NCBI GenBank assembly: GCA_036924085.1
Contig: JAVGWX010000007.1
Span: 37,074,643 to 37,138,642 of the forward strand
Source: Ariolimax columbianus
Taxonomy: Eukaryota; Mollusca; Gastropoda; Stylommatophora; Arionidae
Length of the DNA stretch: 64,000 bases
Reading direction: 5' to 3'
Numbering within the stretch: the stretch's first letter is position 1; each line of letters begins with the position of its first letter. A model generated the notes under the pieces. That model saw nothing but the letters and a program-made list of their open reading frames with translations, ran no database searches and was not told the origin of the DNA. Positions 46,895-57,153 of the stretch are shown one piece after another. Both the position numbers and the translations under genes were made by a program.

Positions 46895-46964
46895 GTAAGT
46901 TATCTGGGGTCATTTCTCAGTAACAACAACTAGTAAAGTTTATGTTTAATTGTTACTTTTATGT

Positions 46965-47230
46965 ATGACTCATATCTGGCTTCTTGCATTGGGACCAGGG
47001 AACTAGAGCTGACCAAGACACAATTCCGCCTCCAAGTGGCAGCCCTGGAAACAGGCTGCTGCAGTGTAGTCTGACTAAGAGAATATGGATCACAGCGGGA
47101 AGATAAACCAGACATCCAAAAAAGCCAGCTGAAATTGGATGTGTCGGGCTGAAAGATGCAAATATCGCATCTTCGCTGTAAACTACGTCACAACATTCTT
47201 TTCAGGATGAACGCTGAAGAAGAAGAAGAG
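46965..47230 (+). repeat. Repeat F copy
   Basis: GAAACAGGCTGCTGCAGTGT, TGAAATTGGATGTGTCGGGC and GCTGTAAACTACGTCACAAC, ending AACGCTGAAGAAGAAGAAG. In the RNF216 intron. Confidence 0.8.
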
Positions 47231-47560
47231 GATATTAAAACAAATTTTAAAATGTTGATACCTGGGGTTCATCATAACAAGCAATGACAGAAGTATAATA
47301 GAAATATAGAACAGAATGGCACTAACAAAAGCGTGCTTCTAGAAAATATAGGGAAACAAAAAAGAATATGTCGCTGTCAATCACAGTGAGAGAAGAAGTC
47401 TTGCAGTGTTATGTAGAACCAATACAGCTATATAGGAGTGAGTCCTGGACAATCAATCAACAAAAAGTGAAATCACTAATGGCTGCAGAAATGGGGCTCC
47501 TAAAAAGAATGATTCAAATACCTCTGAAAGCTTTAAAAAAACAAAACCACATGTAGCTTT
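47230..47560 (+). mobile_element. LINE-B-like thumb fragment
   Basis: Shifted frames give LGFIITSNDRSIIEI, VREEVLQCYVEPIQLYRSES and MAAEMGLLKRMIQIP, matching the YLG..I..D ... LYG.E.W...AAEM RT region. Confidence 0.65.
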
Positions 47561-47654
47561 ATTACATGAAAACATTAACCAGTGATCACTGCTGACAAAC
47601 ATAACAAGAATGCAAGCAGTTTTCATAAAACATTCAGACAAGAATGTAAAAGAT

Positions 47655-47785
47655 GCAGCATGGTGAATGAGGTAACAGCGGCCAGCGACTCATAGCTGAC
47701 TGCTTCCATCAGGGTCAGCAAACCAGAGCTGATCAAGACCCTATTCTGCCACCAATTGACGGCCATTGCCTTGCCAAGTTGGTAC
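47655..47785 (+). repeat. Repeat F 5' part
   Basis: CAGCGACTCATAGCTGACTG and AGAGCTGATCAAGACCCTAT. Confidence 0.65.
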
Positions 47786-47814
47786 GTCTGTATGTAGCAG
47801 AAACTTGAAAAATT

Positions 47815-48120
47815 ACAACGGCAATACAGAGAAAACCCCAGTCATTCATCAATAAATGTCTTCGGAGGATATTTAGTATAGATTGGTGATGAACGAAAAT
47901 TTGTGGGAAATGAGCCAACCAGTGGAGCAACAGATCAAAAAATAGGAAATGGAGTTAGACAGGACATGTACTATGGAAAATGTGACCAGATAGGGAATCT
48001 AAGAGGAAGAGACTATAAAACAACTGGAGAAGAGACTGTGAAAATGAACTTTGGTCCCTGGAACAACCGGAGATTGAATTTGCTGGAAGATGATTGTCAA
48101 TGCCCCAAAAGGAGCGATGG
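47815..48120 (+). mobile_element. LINE-E C-terminal fragment
   Basis: SSINKCLRRIFSID and NENLWEMSQPVEQQIKK, followed by a broken TGHV-type segment, parallel to 40540-40985. Confidence 0.7.
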
Positions 48121-48470
48121 ACATTGATTATTTGATTGAACTGACAAATGGACATGTGTCTGAAAATATGTTATGGAGACTTCAGCAGATCCAGAAGTTT
48201 TAATGTATATCATCATGTGCCATGCCAACATATGAAGGTAATCATGTGTTTCCATATTTTCTTGTCCCTTGTGTTGTTTATCTCTTCAGTTAATGACCTA
48301 CTCCCATGCCATTGTGTTAAACAGCCCATGTCCTTGCTGTGGCTCCAGCAGTGCTAAAGCCCATGCCATTCAGCCCAATGCCATGTTGTGGTATCTGATG
48401 TGCTTGTTAATTGCTGTTTCTCCATTACGTCCATAATGAAGGATAGGGCACCACTGTTGCTGTTGAATGC
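48121..48470. other. Unassigned intronic sequence
   Basis: Nothing recognised. Confidence 0.35.
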
Positions 48471-50860
48471 TACATGAGTAGGTTCACTCTTTTGTACGCC
48501 CTGAAAAGGACGTTAAATGACAGGTTGTAGTAGCTTTTCTCACATCCCGAGCATGCTGATGAAGTTGAACCGTGGTCCTCCAAGGGGTTGTGCTTGCTTG
48601 GTTTCATCTGAGTGGTGCTCACTTCTACCAGGGATCACGTGGATCCATGTCTCGTCAGCCAGATTGCCTTGAAAACAGCCTGTTTCCAGGGAACGAAACA
48701 TGGAAAAGAGAGATAATGGTCTAAAGAAAGGAAAAGATTAAACAGATCCAAATGGATACAGGCCTATCAGCCTACTGAGCTGCGTAGGCAAACTGATGGA
48801 ACGTATGATAAACACCAGACTGATGTGGCATCTGGAAGAAAAACGCATATTAATTCTACAGCAAGCAGGCTTTAGGCAGCACAGATCCACTGAGAATCAG
48901 AAGTCTTGAAAGAGGGGCTTAGAGTCAAGCTAAGAAGAAGTGAAGTTTGTGGGAAAATGTACAAATGGATCAGCCACTACCTCAAAAACAGAACGGCCAG
49001 AGTTCAAGTACAAGGGCAGATGAGCAAAAAGGTGACACTTGAGCAGGGAGTACGCCAAGGGGGAGTACTGTCACCCACACTCTTCCTGGTGTATATAAAT
49101 GACATTACAGAGAATATACCAAGAAGAGTCCATAGCTAAATATTTGCAGACGATCTGGCTATGTGGACCTCTGAAAAGAATCTCACCATAGCAAGAAATT
49201 GGATGCAGCAGGCCCTAAAATCGCTGGAAGAGTGGGCAAACTCATGGCTGGTCAAAATAAACGAGGAAAAAACGACATGTACAATATTCTCGCTATCAAT
49301 AAAACCCCAAAACACCATATTAAGTCTAAACGGCAAATACCTGCAGCCAAACGACAACCCAAACTACCTGGGAGTCACATTTGATCGGCGCATGGCGTGG
49401 AAAAATCATAAGCTGGGGAGCAGACGAAAGTATACTAAAGAAACTGTACACTGGAAGAGTGAGACCAGTTCTTGAGTATGGCATTGCGGCATGGACAACA
49501 GCAGCAAAGGCGTACTTCGATAAAATTAGCAAACTCCAAAACCAAGCCATGAGAGTTATAACAGGAGGCATGAAGTCAACGCCAATTGTAGAACTTGAAA
49601 AGATTACAAAACTGCAATCCATGACCGACAGAAGAGACTGCAGAGCCTAGCAGCAATCAGAGAAACTCAGAAGACTGACAGACCATCCAATGCACAAGAG
49701 ACTAAACAATTTCGGATATGGGAAACTAAAGCGGAGAAACTTTGCAGAAATAGCCAAAGCAAAGATGCACGAAGACCCAATGAACGCACTAACAACACCA
49801 AAGCCCATCTCTACTGTACGAAAACCTACCTGGAGGCAGCATATATTTCCAAAGGTGGTAGAAAATATACCAGGTATTGGAAACAAAAACTGCCAGTCTC
49901 AAAAAAGAAAGAAGAGATACAACCCGGAGTTACATAACGGAAAACTACCCAAGCATGGACTGGACCCATGCATACACCGACGGTTCCGTAACAAACAAAA
50001 CACAGAACGGAGGGGCAGGAACATTTCTGAACCTACCAAATGGCAGAAAAATAACACTGTCATTCACTACTGGAAAATACACAAGCAATTTCAGAGCAGA
50101 GGCACTGAGAGCGGCAGTGGAAGAAATGGTGACAGGTAAAAGGAATGAAAGCCACATAGTCCTGCTTACAGATGCTCTGGCTGTAGTCACAGCACTAAAA
50201 AGCCAGAAAAATACTGAACTTAATGATTTAAGAGCAGTACTCTGTCAACTATGCCAGCAGTCCACACCAAAAAGGGTAGTGGTGCAGTGGGTTCCATCTC
50301 ACTGCAACATTCAAGGCAACGAGGAGGCAGACAGACTGGCAAAAGAAGGTGCAAAACTACCACAACCAGATACTAGTATGACATACGAAGAGTCAAAATG
50401 GCTTATTAGAGCTAGATACATGACCAAATGGGAAACTGAACATACTGGCTACACCAAAAACGATGCCTATTACCAGTTGAACAGAAGAGAGCAGGTCGTC
50501 GTCTTCAGACTTCGCACTGGCCACAATAGACTGAAGTACCACCAATTCAACAAATTGAAGATAGGTGGCACCGACGAATGCCTTGTGTGGTACCGGGAAA
50601 ATGACCGCTGAGCATTTGCTGCAAAACTGCCCGACATACGAGGATCAGAGAGAGCAGATGTGGCCATCACCAGTGGCAACACTAGACAAGCTCTATGGCA
50701 GTGCCGACAGCCTCAGGATGACCGCTGCCTTTTTCGAAAAAATAATGGTTACTGTCTGACTGCGTACGATGAAGAAGAAGAAGATAGTGGTCTTGGTCAG
50801 TATATTATGCCAGACCCTGACACATTGTCCTGGTCAGTGTGCCTGACTGGACTAGCGTCT
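48471..50860 (+). repeat. Repeat G, split by an I-like LINE
   Basis: 48471-48722 is the body (ACGCCCTGAAAAGGACGTTA, GAGCATGCTGATGAAG, GAAAACAGCCTGTTTCCAGG). The tail resumes at 50782 with TTGGTCAGTATATTATGCCA and TGTCCTGGTCAGTGTGCC, related to the 32/38-bp satellite. The order matches 8826-9130. Confidence 0.78.
48723..50781 (+). pseudogene. I-like LINE copy 4: internally deleted RT + RNase H
   Basis: Flanks AGATAATGGTCT (48711-48722) and AGATAGTGGTCT (50782-50793) are a 12-bp duplication with one change. It begins at GKD.TDPNGYRPIS. A deletion near 48900 removes RT motif A, and another near 49405 removes part of the thumb. Remaining: QGGVLSPTLFLVYINDITEN, FADDLAMWTSEKN (after a stop at 49137), PVLEYGIAAWTTAAKA, and RNase H in 49877-50611 (AYTDGSV, RAEALRAAVEEM, LLTDALAVV, SHCNIQGNEEADRLAKEG). 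A frameshift in the knuckle separates the last 60 residues. Tail TGCGTACGATGAAGAAGAAG. Confidence 0.9.
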
Positions 50861-50889
50861 CAGTTTCCTGGGGCACCACTGTAGAAGGC

Positions 50890-51765
50890 TCTTTACTCTT
50901 GAGTGGCTGTTTCTGCAGCAATGTGTTAAACATGATGAGGTTTTTAAGCATTTAAACTGGCAGGATCGAGGTGTCAACATAGATGGTGAGATACTCACAC
51001 ACCTACATTTTGTGGATGACATTGCAATCTTCAACCACAGCATTGCAGAAGTCGAACAAAGTCTAACTAAGCTGAATGAAGCAGACAAAGCAGTTGTCCC
51101 GAACATTAATAGAAAGAAGACCCAGTTTCTACTGAAGACTCACTATCTGCCCCCCTGGGGAAGCTGCGACTGCAAAATAAGACAATTGAGAATGTCAATG
51201 CGTATGTTTACCTAGGTCAGAAAATTAACAACAGCCACAAAATTGACAAGGAGATCTCACTCAGGAGAGCACTGGCTCAGCTTTAACCTCATTAAATTGA
51301 TGCTCCAGTTGATGACTGGCGTCAAGTCCAGGACTCACACCTTCAATAGCATGGTTATCCCAGTCATGATATATGGTTATGTGGTTTGCACAAATCAGAT
51401 GCAGAGAAGCTCCGTGATACTGAAAGAGCAGTGAAGCAAAGAGTCCTAAATATCTCCTTGAGAGACCACATCCGAAGTGCTGACATCTGCCACCAATCAG
51501 AGTTCCGGGATTACATAAAATTTTGTATCAATATGAAAGCACAGATGGGCTGCATGATTGACAATAGTTGGACGAAGATGGTATTTTTCTGGTGACTATA
51601 CAACTACAACCACCCACACAGCCATCCACCAACAAGATGGAGAGAGGATCTGCATAATGCCCTTGGACCATCATGGTACCCCAGGGCAAAGGACAGACAC
51701 ACATTCAAGCTGCTTTTGGCTACCTTGCATCATGCAACCTTGTCAGATTGAATACCAGGGTTCAA
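50890..51765 (+). mobile_element. LINE-C, RT to 3' end
   Basis: HFVDDIAIFNHSIAEVEQSL (F-V-D-D box), NINRKKTQFLLKT, SRTHTFNSMVIPVMIYG, RVLNISLRDHIRSADICHQS, NSWTKMVFFW and PPTRWREDLHNALGPSWYPR, in order but in three frames. It ends with TGGCTACCTTGCATCATGCA and GATTGAATACCAGGGTTCAA, a 3' block also present in SINE-C. Confidence 0.8.
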
Positions 51766-52065
51766 GTGTTCAAAGCAAGTATGAAAGATGAGTGGCATTA
51801 TTTTTTCCTCCATGATGAGAAGCCCTGAGATCCACACAGGGGTTTGTTGATGTTCATATCAAGTTTTCTATTTATGTGAAAATATTGATCTGCTTAGCTG
51901 TGTAATATATTAAGCTTTTCATTTAGTTTGTTTTTGCAGCAAGTGTTTTTCATTAATATATTGCCTTTTTTGTTTATGTTTTGCAGCCAGTGCTTTTTCA
52001 AAATATATTGTTTATTTTTTTCAACCAGTATATATTTGTTTTGTGTTTTTTTTGTTGCTGTTTAG

Positions 52066-52506
52066 ACACTTTTGGACATGATATGGAGAGGATGAGAAAC
52101 ATCTTTCCCGACTGTGATCCAAATTATCTGTATGAAAAACTTGATTCTATGAAAGATATACCAAACTGTACGGATGTGTTGGCAGCTGAAATGTTTGAGA
52201 AGAGAGACTATCCAAAACTCAAAGACTTACTAGATAAGGAGAGAGAAAAAGAGAAGAAGAATAAAGCCAAACATTTGACAATGACACCTAAAGAGTTCTT
52301 ACAGAAGTTCCCTGACCCGTTGAAGACATTTCAGGATGGTACAAAAGAGCCTTCAGTCATCTACAAACAGCATTCTGAACTTCTGATGGAGAACGAATTT
52401 CCAATGTTAAAAAGTGGTTACTTGAAGAAAGTACTTGTGAAACATGGCTGTCGTTTGTACCCAAGCTATCAGGAAGTGTCTGCACTGCTTTTGAAGACAC
52501 CTTTAG
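52066..52506 (+). CDS. RNF216: RNF216/TRIAD3-like, second coding exon
   Basis: The acceptor GTTTAG ends at 52065; the donor TTTAG|GTAAGT follows 52506. It enters and leaves in phase 1, so the previous exon joins in frame (split codon GAC, residue 419) and 147 codons are added (to ~565). It opens with the fourth CUE/UBA-like repeat (MRNIFPDCDPNYLYEKLDSM, around Pro433), then a basic linker (DKEREKEKKNKAKH, ~474-487). The block after that (KEFLQKFPDPLKTFQDG ... YLKKVLVKHGCRLYPSYQEV) is typical of the RNF216 middle region ahead of the RINGs. The frame is intact with no stops, unlike the surrounding repeats, which supports a live exon. Confidence 0.85.
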
Positions 52507-52532
52507 GTAAGTTTGTGGGGTGCTTTTTATAC

Positions 52533-52630
52533 CAGTGGTTCTCAACCTTTCCAGATTGCTCACCTGACCCACTGGAGCCAGTGATAATTTACCGCACTCA
52601 CCCTAATCTCCCCTCGCATAAAAGATTAAA
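52533..52630 (+). mobile_element. Possible hAT-type terminal sequence
   Basis: CAGTGGTTCTCAACCTTTCC resembles the terminal inverted repeat of Charlie-like hAT transposons. No matching inverted end seen. Confidence 0.35.
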
Positions 52631-52739
52631 TTAAAAACATTCTCACATGTTTTGATATTTTACTAAATCTGTTTAAGTTGAAGTGAAATAAATAAACTTA
52701 CTGAAATTAGGTATGAGTATACGAGGAAAAAACACAGAT

Positions 52740-53045
52740 TATAACAATAAAAGCGCCTAACAAGATTGCACTGGAAGACACGGTAATGCAAGAAGTAGAT
52801 TCATTGATATATCTTGGTAGTTCTTCTTCTGCATTCTTTATCAATCTCCCCCTACCAAGCCCTGAATAGGGCTTTGCAAGTAGCCGGATGTAGTCCGGAT
52901 ATCAGAATGCATTGTGTCGCTAGTTGTGTAGCTTGACTGCGATATTTGCACCTTGCGATCCGACACATCCGTCTTCTGCAGATCTTGGTAGTAATAGAAA
53001 CAAAGTTGGAGATACTGATTGAGATATCAAATTAAAAACACAAAC
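52740..53045 (+). mobile_element. LINE thumb scrap split by repeat F
   Basis: LEDTVMQEVDSLIYLG reads into the junction and continues as SNRNKVGDTD beyond 52991: the EVDSF.YLGS region of an RT protein. Repeat F at 52821-52981 interrupts it. Confidence 0.55.
52821..52981 (-). repeat. Repeat F, 5'-truncated, with target duplication
   Basis: ATCTTGGTAG (10 bp) at 52811-52820 and 52982-52991 flank it. It starts with (TTC)n (its 3' GAA tail) and includes CTACCAAGCCCTGAATAGGG and TAGCTTGACTGCGATATTTG. This shows repeat F is a retrotransposed unit with a (GAA)n end. Confidence 0.85.
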
Positions 53046-53074
53046 GGCAAGAGGGACGTTCACTGCTTTAGGAG

Positions 53075-53345
53075 GGATCAAGATGCTGAGCAATAGTGGT
53101 CCAGCGACTCAAAGCTGACTGCTAGCGTCAGGGTCAGCGACCCAGAGCTGCCAAGACCCTTCTGCACATGATGATCCTCCTGGATAACAGGCTGCAACAG
53201 GGCAGACTGGCTAAGGAGAAGGGATCGAAGAGGGAAGGCTAATCAGGTATCCAAAAATGCCATGCTGAAGTCGGATGTGTCGGACAGAAAGGTGCAAATA
53301 TCACAGTCAAGCTTTAAACTATGACACAACACATTCTGTTCACAT
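53075..53345 (+). repeat. Repeat F, near full length
   Basis: GCTGACTGCTAGCGTCAGGG, GATAACAGGCTGCAACAGGG, TGCTGAAGTCGGATGTGTCG and TCACAGTCAAGCTTTAAACT. The 3' tail is missing. Confidence 0.88.
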
Positions 53346-53349
53346 TAAG

Positions 53350-53640
53350 TATGTTTCTTCTCCTTTGGTTTCCACGATATCTGTGCCTTTCAGCCATACA
53401 CATACAGTGTCAGCACTGCGTTGTTGGGTAATGGACTTGCCTAGAATTTTGTGGCCCCTATTCTTTTAGCCAGACTACACTAGAACAGCCTGTTATCAGA
53501 GTCACCGCTTGAAGGCAAAATATGGTCTTTGTCAACTGTTTGCTGACTAATGCAGGCAGCCAGCTATGAGTTGTTGGTCGCTGTTTATCCATTCACTGTG
53601 CTGCATCTTCAGCACTAGTTGTATGTTTGAGACCCCAGCA
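53350..53640 (-). repeat. Repeat F, diverged, inverted to its neighbour
   Basis: GTGCCTTTCAGCCATACACA, TAGCCAGACTACACTAGAAC, GCCTGTTATCAGAGTCACCG and CAGCCAGCTATGAGTTGTTG, the reverse block order. Confidence 0.7.
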
Positions 53641-54189
53641 TTATATAAACCTTCAAGGTCATCCCTCTTGTGACAGGGTTATATGTCAGGGAGCAGTATG
53701 TAACAGGACTACTGGCCAGGAAAACATAAGGGAAGAGGCAGCAGCTTATTCTCTGTAGCTAAAATTAGTTGGGACAGGAATAGAATGGCTCATTCGACGG
53801 GGCATGGGTCAGTTAGAGTTCACCTCGCGTCGTCCAGTTAGCGAGATCGGTGTGTTGTGAAGAATGATTAACTAAGAAATGGTGGAGGCATAGTCTGGCC
53901 ATTTTGAGTGTAGTATCTGGAGTTCAGAGTAGGGGTGGAGGAGTTAGGCAGAAGGAAGAGTGGATCTACTGACTACCGCCATCTTATTTTAGACAGAGCT
54001 AAAATGGGTCTATCAAATTAAGACAATCAAACTGAGAGATTCATTTGAGATTCAAGAGCTGATCAGGGTAGGTATCCCACCATATGTCAAGAGCATTGCA
54101 CTATTGCTCATTGATACAAATGGTGGACTCCCTGTAAGCGACACGAGAAAGAAATATGTTCACTTTTGAGTGGTAGAATTAGAAAAACT
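53641..54189. other. Unassigned intronic sequence
   Basis: Nothing recognised. Confidence 0.35.
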
Positions 54190-54420
54190 TATCTGTAGTT
54201 ATCACAGTCATCAACTCGACATAATCTGTTGAGGGCGAGAGATAACTGATCGAAGGCACGATTCAGGTCGGGACAAAGCATATATGTAGTCTTCACAGTC
54301 ATCAGTTCGGGATGATCTATTGAGGGCGAGAGATAACTGATCGTAGGCACGATTCAGATTGTAACAAGCATATCATTATTTTCACAGAAAGCTGTTCTGA
54401 TGATCTGCTGAGAGAGAGAA
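54190..54420. repeat. ~105-bp imperfect tandem repeat, 2-3 units
   Basis: GAGGGCGAGAGATAACTGAT and AGGCACGATTCAG recur at ~54230 and ~54335; a third, more decayed unit starts near 54375. Confidence 0.85.
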
Positions 54421-54924
54421 AAACGACTCATGCCTGAAAGTACAAAAAAAAGGGGGACACACCTAAAAGAGCAGTCTCGCAGATTGGCTCATGTCAAGTT
54501 GTATCAAAACGCTATCTGAATCAAATGGGGGGACCATAGCCCCTGATCAAAAGAGTTGTAACCTGAAACCTCAGGAAGTAACCCCACCATAATAGCCAGA
54601 AGCTGTTGTTGCACAGTGCAGGATCGACAGCCACCAGAGATCAACATCATCACCAACTGCCAGAGGGAACACATAGTAGATAGTTAATCAGTGTTGAACA
54701 AGATAGTATAGAATGTCATTGATACTGCCAAACTGGGTTTATAATTACAGGGATTCTATTCAAGCTTATGCTAACATTCTCCGAGATAGGAAAATTTATT
54801 GATATTTAGTTAGTTTAAGTTTTAACCATGTTGAAGCAAATACTATTGTAAATAAATGAATTATCTTGTTTCATTACTCACAATACATTTTTAGAGTTTT
54901 CTATGATGAAGTCATAACTTAAAT
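54421..54924. other. Unassigned intronic sequence
   Basis: Nothing recognised. Confidence 0.35.
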
Positions 54925-55117
54925 GTGTTTTTTTTTGTGTTCGCTTATATTTATTTTTTACTCTATTCCCCAAGGGTTGTGCGTTGCACTATGTTTTTAT
55001 TTTGTGCCTGTCGGCCCAGTGCATCCGACTTTGGCATGCATTTTATGTAATGGTCTGCTTTCTCTCGCATTTTGTAAGGGTTTACTTCCCCTCGGTAATG
55101 GCCAGTGCTGTGCTCCT
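54925..55117 (-). mobile_element. SINE-A without its tRNA head
   Basis: Tail TTTTTTTTGTGTTCGCTTAT to CCCCTCGGTAATGGCCAGTG, then stops just where the head should begin and passes into SINE-B. Confidence 0.85.
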
Positions 55118-55290
55118 TCAGTCGACCCAGCTGTAAATGGGTACCTGACAAATGAGTTGGGAAAGGTATAAACAGCAAGGAAGGGAACTGGCCACCCCAC
55201 CTCACATATATTGCGGCTTAGTCCATGAAGAGTTATCTTCATCCCCGACGGCAATTGTTGTATAGGACCCACCTTTACCTTTTACCTGGT
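55118..55290 (+). mobile_element. SINE-B without its tRNA head
   Basis: CCCAGCTGTAAATGGGTACC, GGAACTGGCCACCCCACCTC and TGCGGCTTAGTCCATGAAG, matching the SINE-B body but joined head-side to SINE-A. Confidence 0.82.
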
Positions 55291-55299
55291 TTCGGTGCA

Positions 55300-55470
55300 G
55301 GTTAGACCAGCATCTAGTCATATTGGATGTTGACTAAAAACTGAGATCCTGTGTACACGCTGTGCATGTAAAAGAACCCCTGGCGGTTGAAAATCAATAA
55401 GAGCAGGCTGTTAGCTGCTGTCAGAGCAAAATTCTAAATAGTAATGAAATTCCTACCCAATAGACAACCT
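55300..55470 (+). repeat. SINE-C-related body fragment
   Basis: GTGCATGTAAAAGAACCCCT, GAGCAGGCTGTTAGCTGCTG and AGAGCAAAATTCTAAA parallel the SINE-C centre. Confidence 0.6.
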
Positions 55471-55830
55471 ATGGGGATTCAGTGGTCTCGAGGTAAGGCG
55501 CCCACCACAGGTGCCGGAGGTAGCGGGTTCAAATCACAGTGGAGACCGCCGGAATTTTTTCACATGGATCCTCAGATAAAAATTCCCCTGATCTCTGGGT
55601 AGTGAGATCGGACTCCTGTGTTCAGAGTCGAGCACGTTAAAAATCCCTTGGCAATTATAAATAGAAAAGAGTAGACTTATAACCGCTGCATGGAAAAATT
55701 CTAAAATTCTACCAAAATTATTTGTACCTTCCTGCAGGCCTAGTAAGATGCAGTAAATTTTAAATACCTGCTACAGGTAGCCCAGACGTTAACAACATGC
55801 CTGTTTGAATACCAGGATTCCAAGTATTCG
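55471..55830 (+). mobile_element. SINE-C, near full length
   Basis: GGATTCAGTGGTCTCGAGGT head, B box GGGTTCAAATC at 55525-55535, GAGCACGTTAAAAATCCCTT, ACCTTCCTGCAGGCCTAGTA, and end GAATACCAGGATTCCAAGTA. Confidence 0.9.
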
Positions 55831-55899
55831 CAACATACCTTCCCGTAAGCCTAGTAAGCTGCAGGTAGTAAACATTGCAAAATAAAGAATGTTCTTTTT

Positions 55900-56175
55900 T
55901 GGCAACCATCCTGAAATGGACGCTTGTGCCGTAGTTCACAATGAGGCTGTGATATCTGCGCCTTTCGGCCCAACAAATCCGATTTCAGCACTGCATTTTT
56001 TAAAAATCCGGTATGCCTTCTATCTTTGATCCCTAAACTTTTAACCAGGTGGCATGGTTGAAGCTGTTTCCAGGACCATGGCTTGGAGGCTGAAAAGGGT
56101 CTTGGTCAGTTATGGGTCACTGACCCTAATACAAGCAGCCAGCTGCTGTCAGTGTATTCACTACTGCATCTTCTA
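55900..56175 (-). repeat. Repeat F copy
   Basis: CATCCTGAAATGGACGCTTG, GCGCCTTTCGGCCCAACAAA, GATTTCAGCACTGCATTTTT and AGTTATGGGTCACTGACCCT. Confidence 0.75.
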
Positions 56176-56249
56176 CTCTAAAGAACATTCTACTAATAAC
56201 CTTCAGCTACCTGGCAGCAGGTATAACCTGCATGTTTGAATACCAGAAC

Positions 56250-56580
56250 CAAAAAACGATGCCTATTACCAGTTGAACAGAAGAGAGCAGGTCGTGGTCT
56301 TCAGACTTCGCACTGGCCACAATAGACTGAGGTACCACCTATTCAACAAATTGAAGGTAGGTGGCACTGACGAATGCCCGTGTGGTACCGGGAAAATGAC
56401 CGCTGAGCATTTGCTGCAAAACTGCCCGACATACGAGGATCAAAGAGAGCAGATGTGGCCATCACCAGTGGCAACACTAGACAAGCTCTATGGCAGTGTC
56501 GACAGCCTCAGGATGACCGCTGCTTTTTTCGAAAAAATAAAGGTTGATGTCTGACTGCGTACGATGAAAAAGAAGAAGAA
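56250..56580 (+). pseudogene. I-like LINE copy 5, shortest 3' end
   Basis: Flanked by GAATACCAGAAC (56238-56249) and GAATACCAAAAC (56581-56592), inside a SINE-C-type 3' block. Only the C-terminal 94 codons remain (NRREQVVVFRLRTGHNRLRY; knuckle CPCGTGKMTAEHLLQNC; stop at 56552), followed by GCGTACGATG and a GAA-rich tail. The frame is intact, so this is a young, strongly 5'-truncated insertion. Confidence 0.92.
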
Positions 56581-56604
56581 GAATACCAAAACTCCAAGTA
56601 TTCC

Positions 56605-57015
56605 AAGTTGTAATTGGATGAATACGGCTGTGAAACATGGACAGTTACCCAAACATCAAGAAAGAGAATCGAGTCCTTCGAGTCAAAATGTTATTGAAAG
56701 GTCTTTACCATGGACCTAAAAAAAGAAGAATGCAGACATTCGACAAGAGTTGGGCATAGAGTAGAACTGGTTCATAAATTCCATCATGAACAGAAAATAT
56801 TAATACTTTGGCCACATCAAAAGACACAACAGTCTTGAGAGTGGTAAGTGAAGGTATGGTGCCGGTCAACAGAGACCAAGAAGACGATGGTACCAAGATG
56901 TTAAAGAATGCTTGGACATGACTCTGTAGCAGGCTAGAGATTTGGCAAGAGATCGAGTTCCTTTCAGACAGACTATGATGGGAGCGAAATTCTGCAAAGG
57001 ACATGCTACATAATA
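56605..57015 (+). mobile_element. LINE-B 3' end
   Basis: Frames include YGCETWTVTQTS-like sequence, ADIRQELGIE, NWFINSIMNRKY and YFGHIKRHNSLESG, as at 61850-62100 (minus). It ends near GGACATGCTACAT. Confidence 0.78.
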
Positions 57016-57153
57016 AATTGGATGTACAGTTCAATATAATAAAAAACAGTGCAACATATTGTGTCTCAACTTGTATGAAGAAATTCAAGGTTAATTACCT
57101 CTATTGACTAAATTTGTTTCACTGACTGTGATGTTCTTGTTTGTAATTCTCAG

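Noticed and set aside
46895..46923. Extension of the first RNF216 exon to a stop at 46921
   Set aside because: A strong donor (GAG|GTAAGT) at 46894 joins in frame to the exon at 52066; the extra residues are intronic.
49647..50190. Antisense frames opposite the I-like LINE
   Set aside because: Shadows of the RNase H and thumb coding strand; no independent support.
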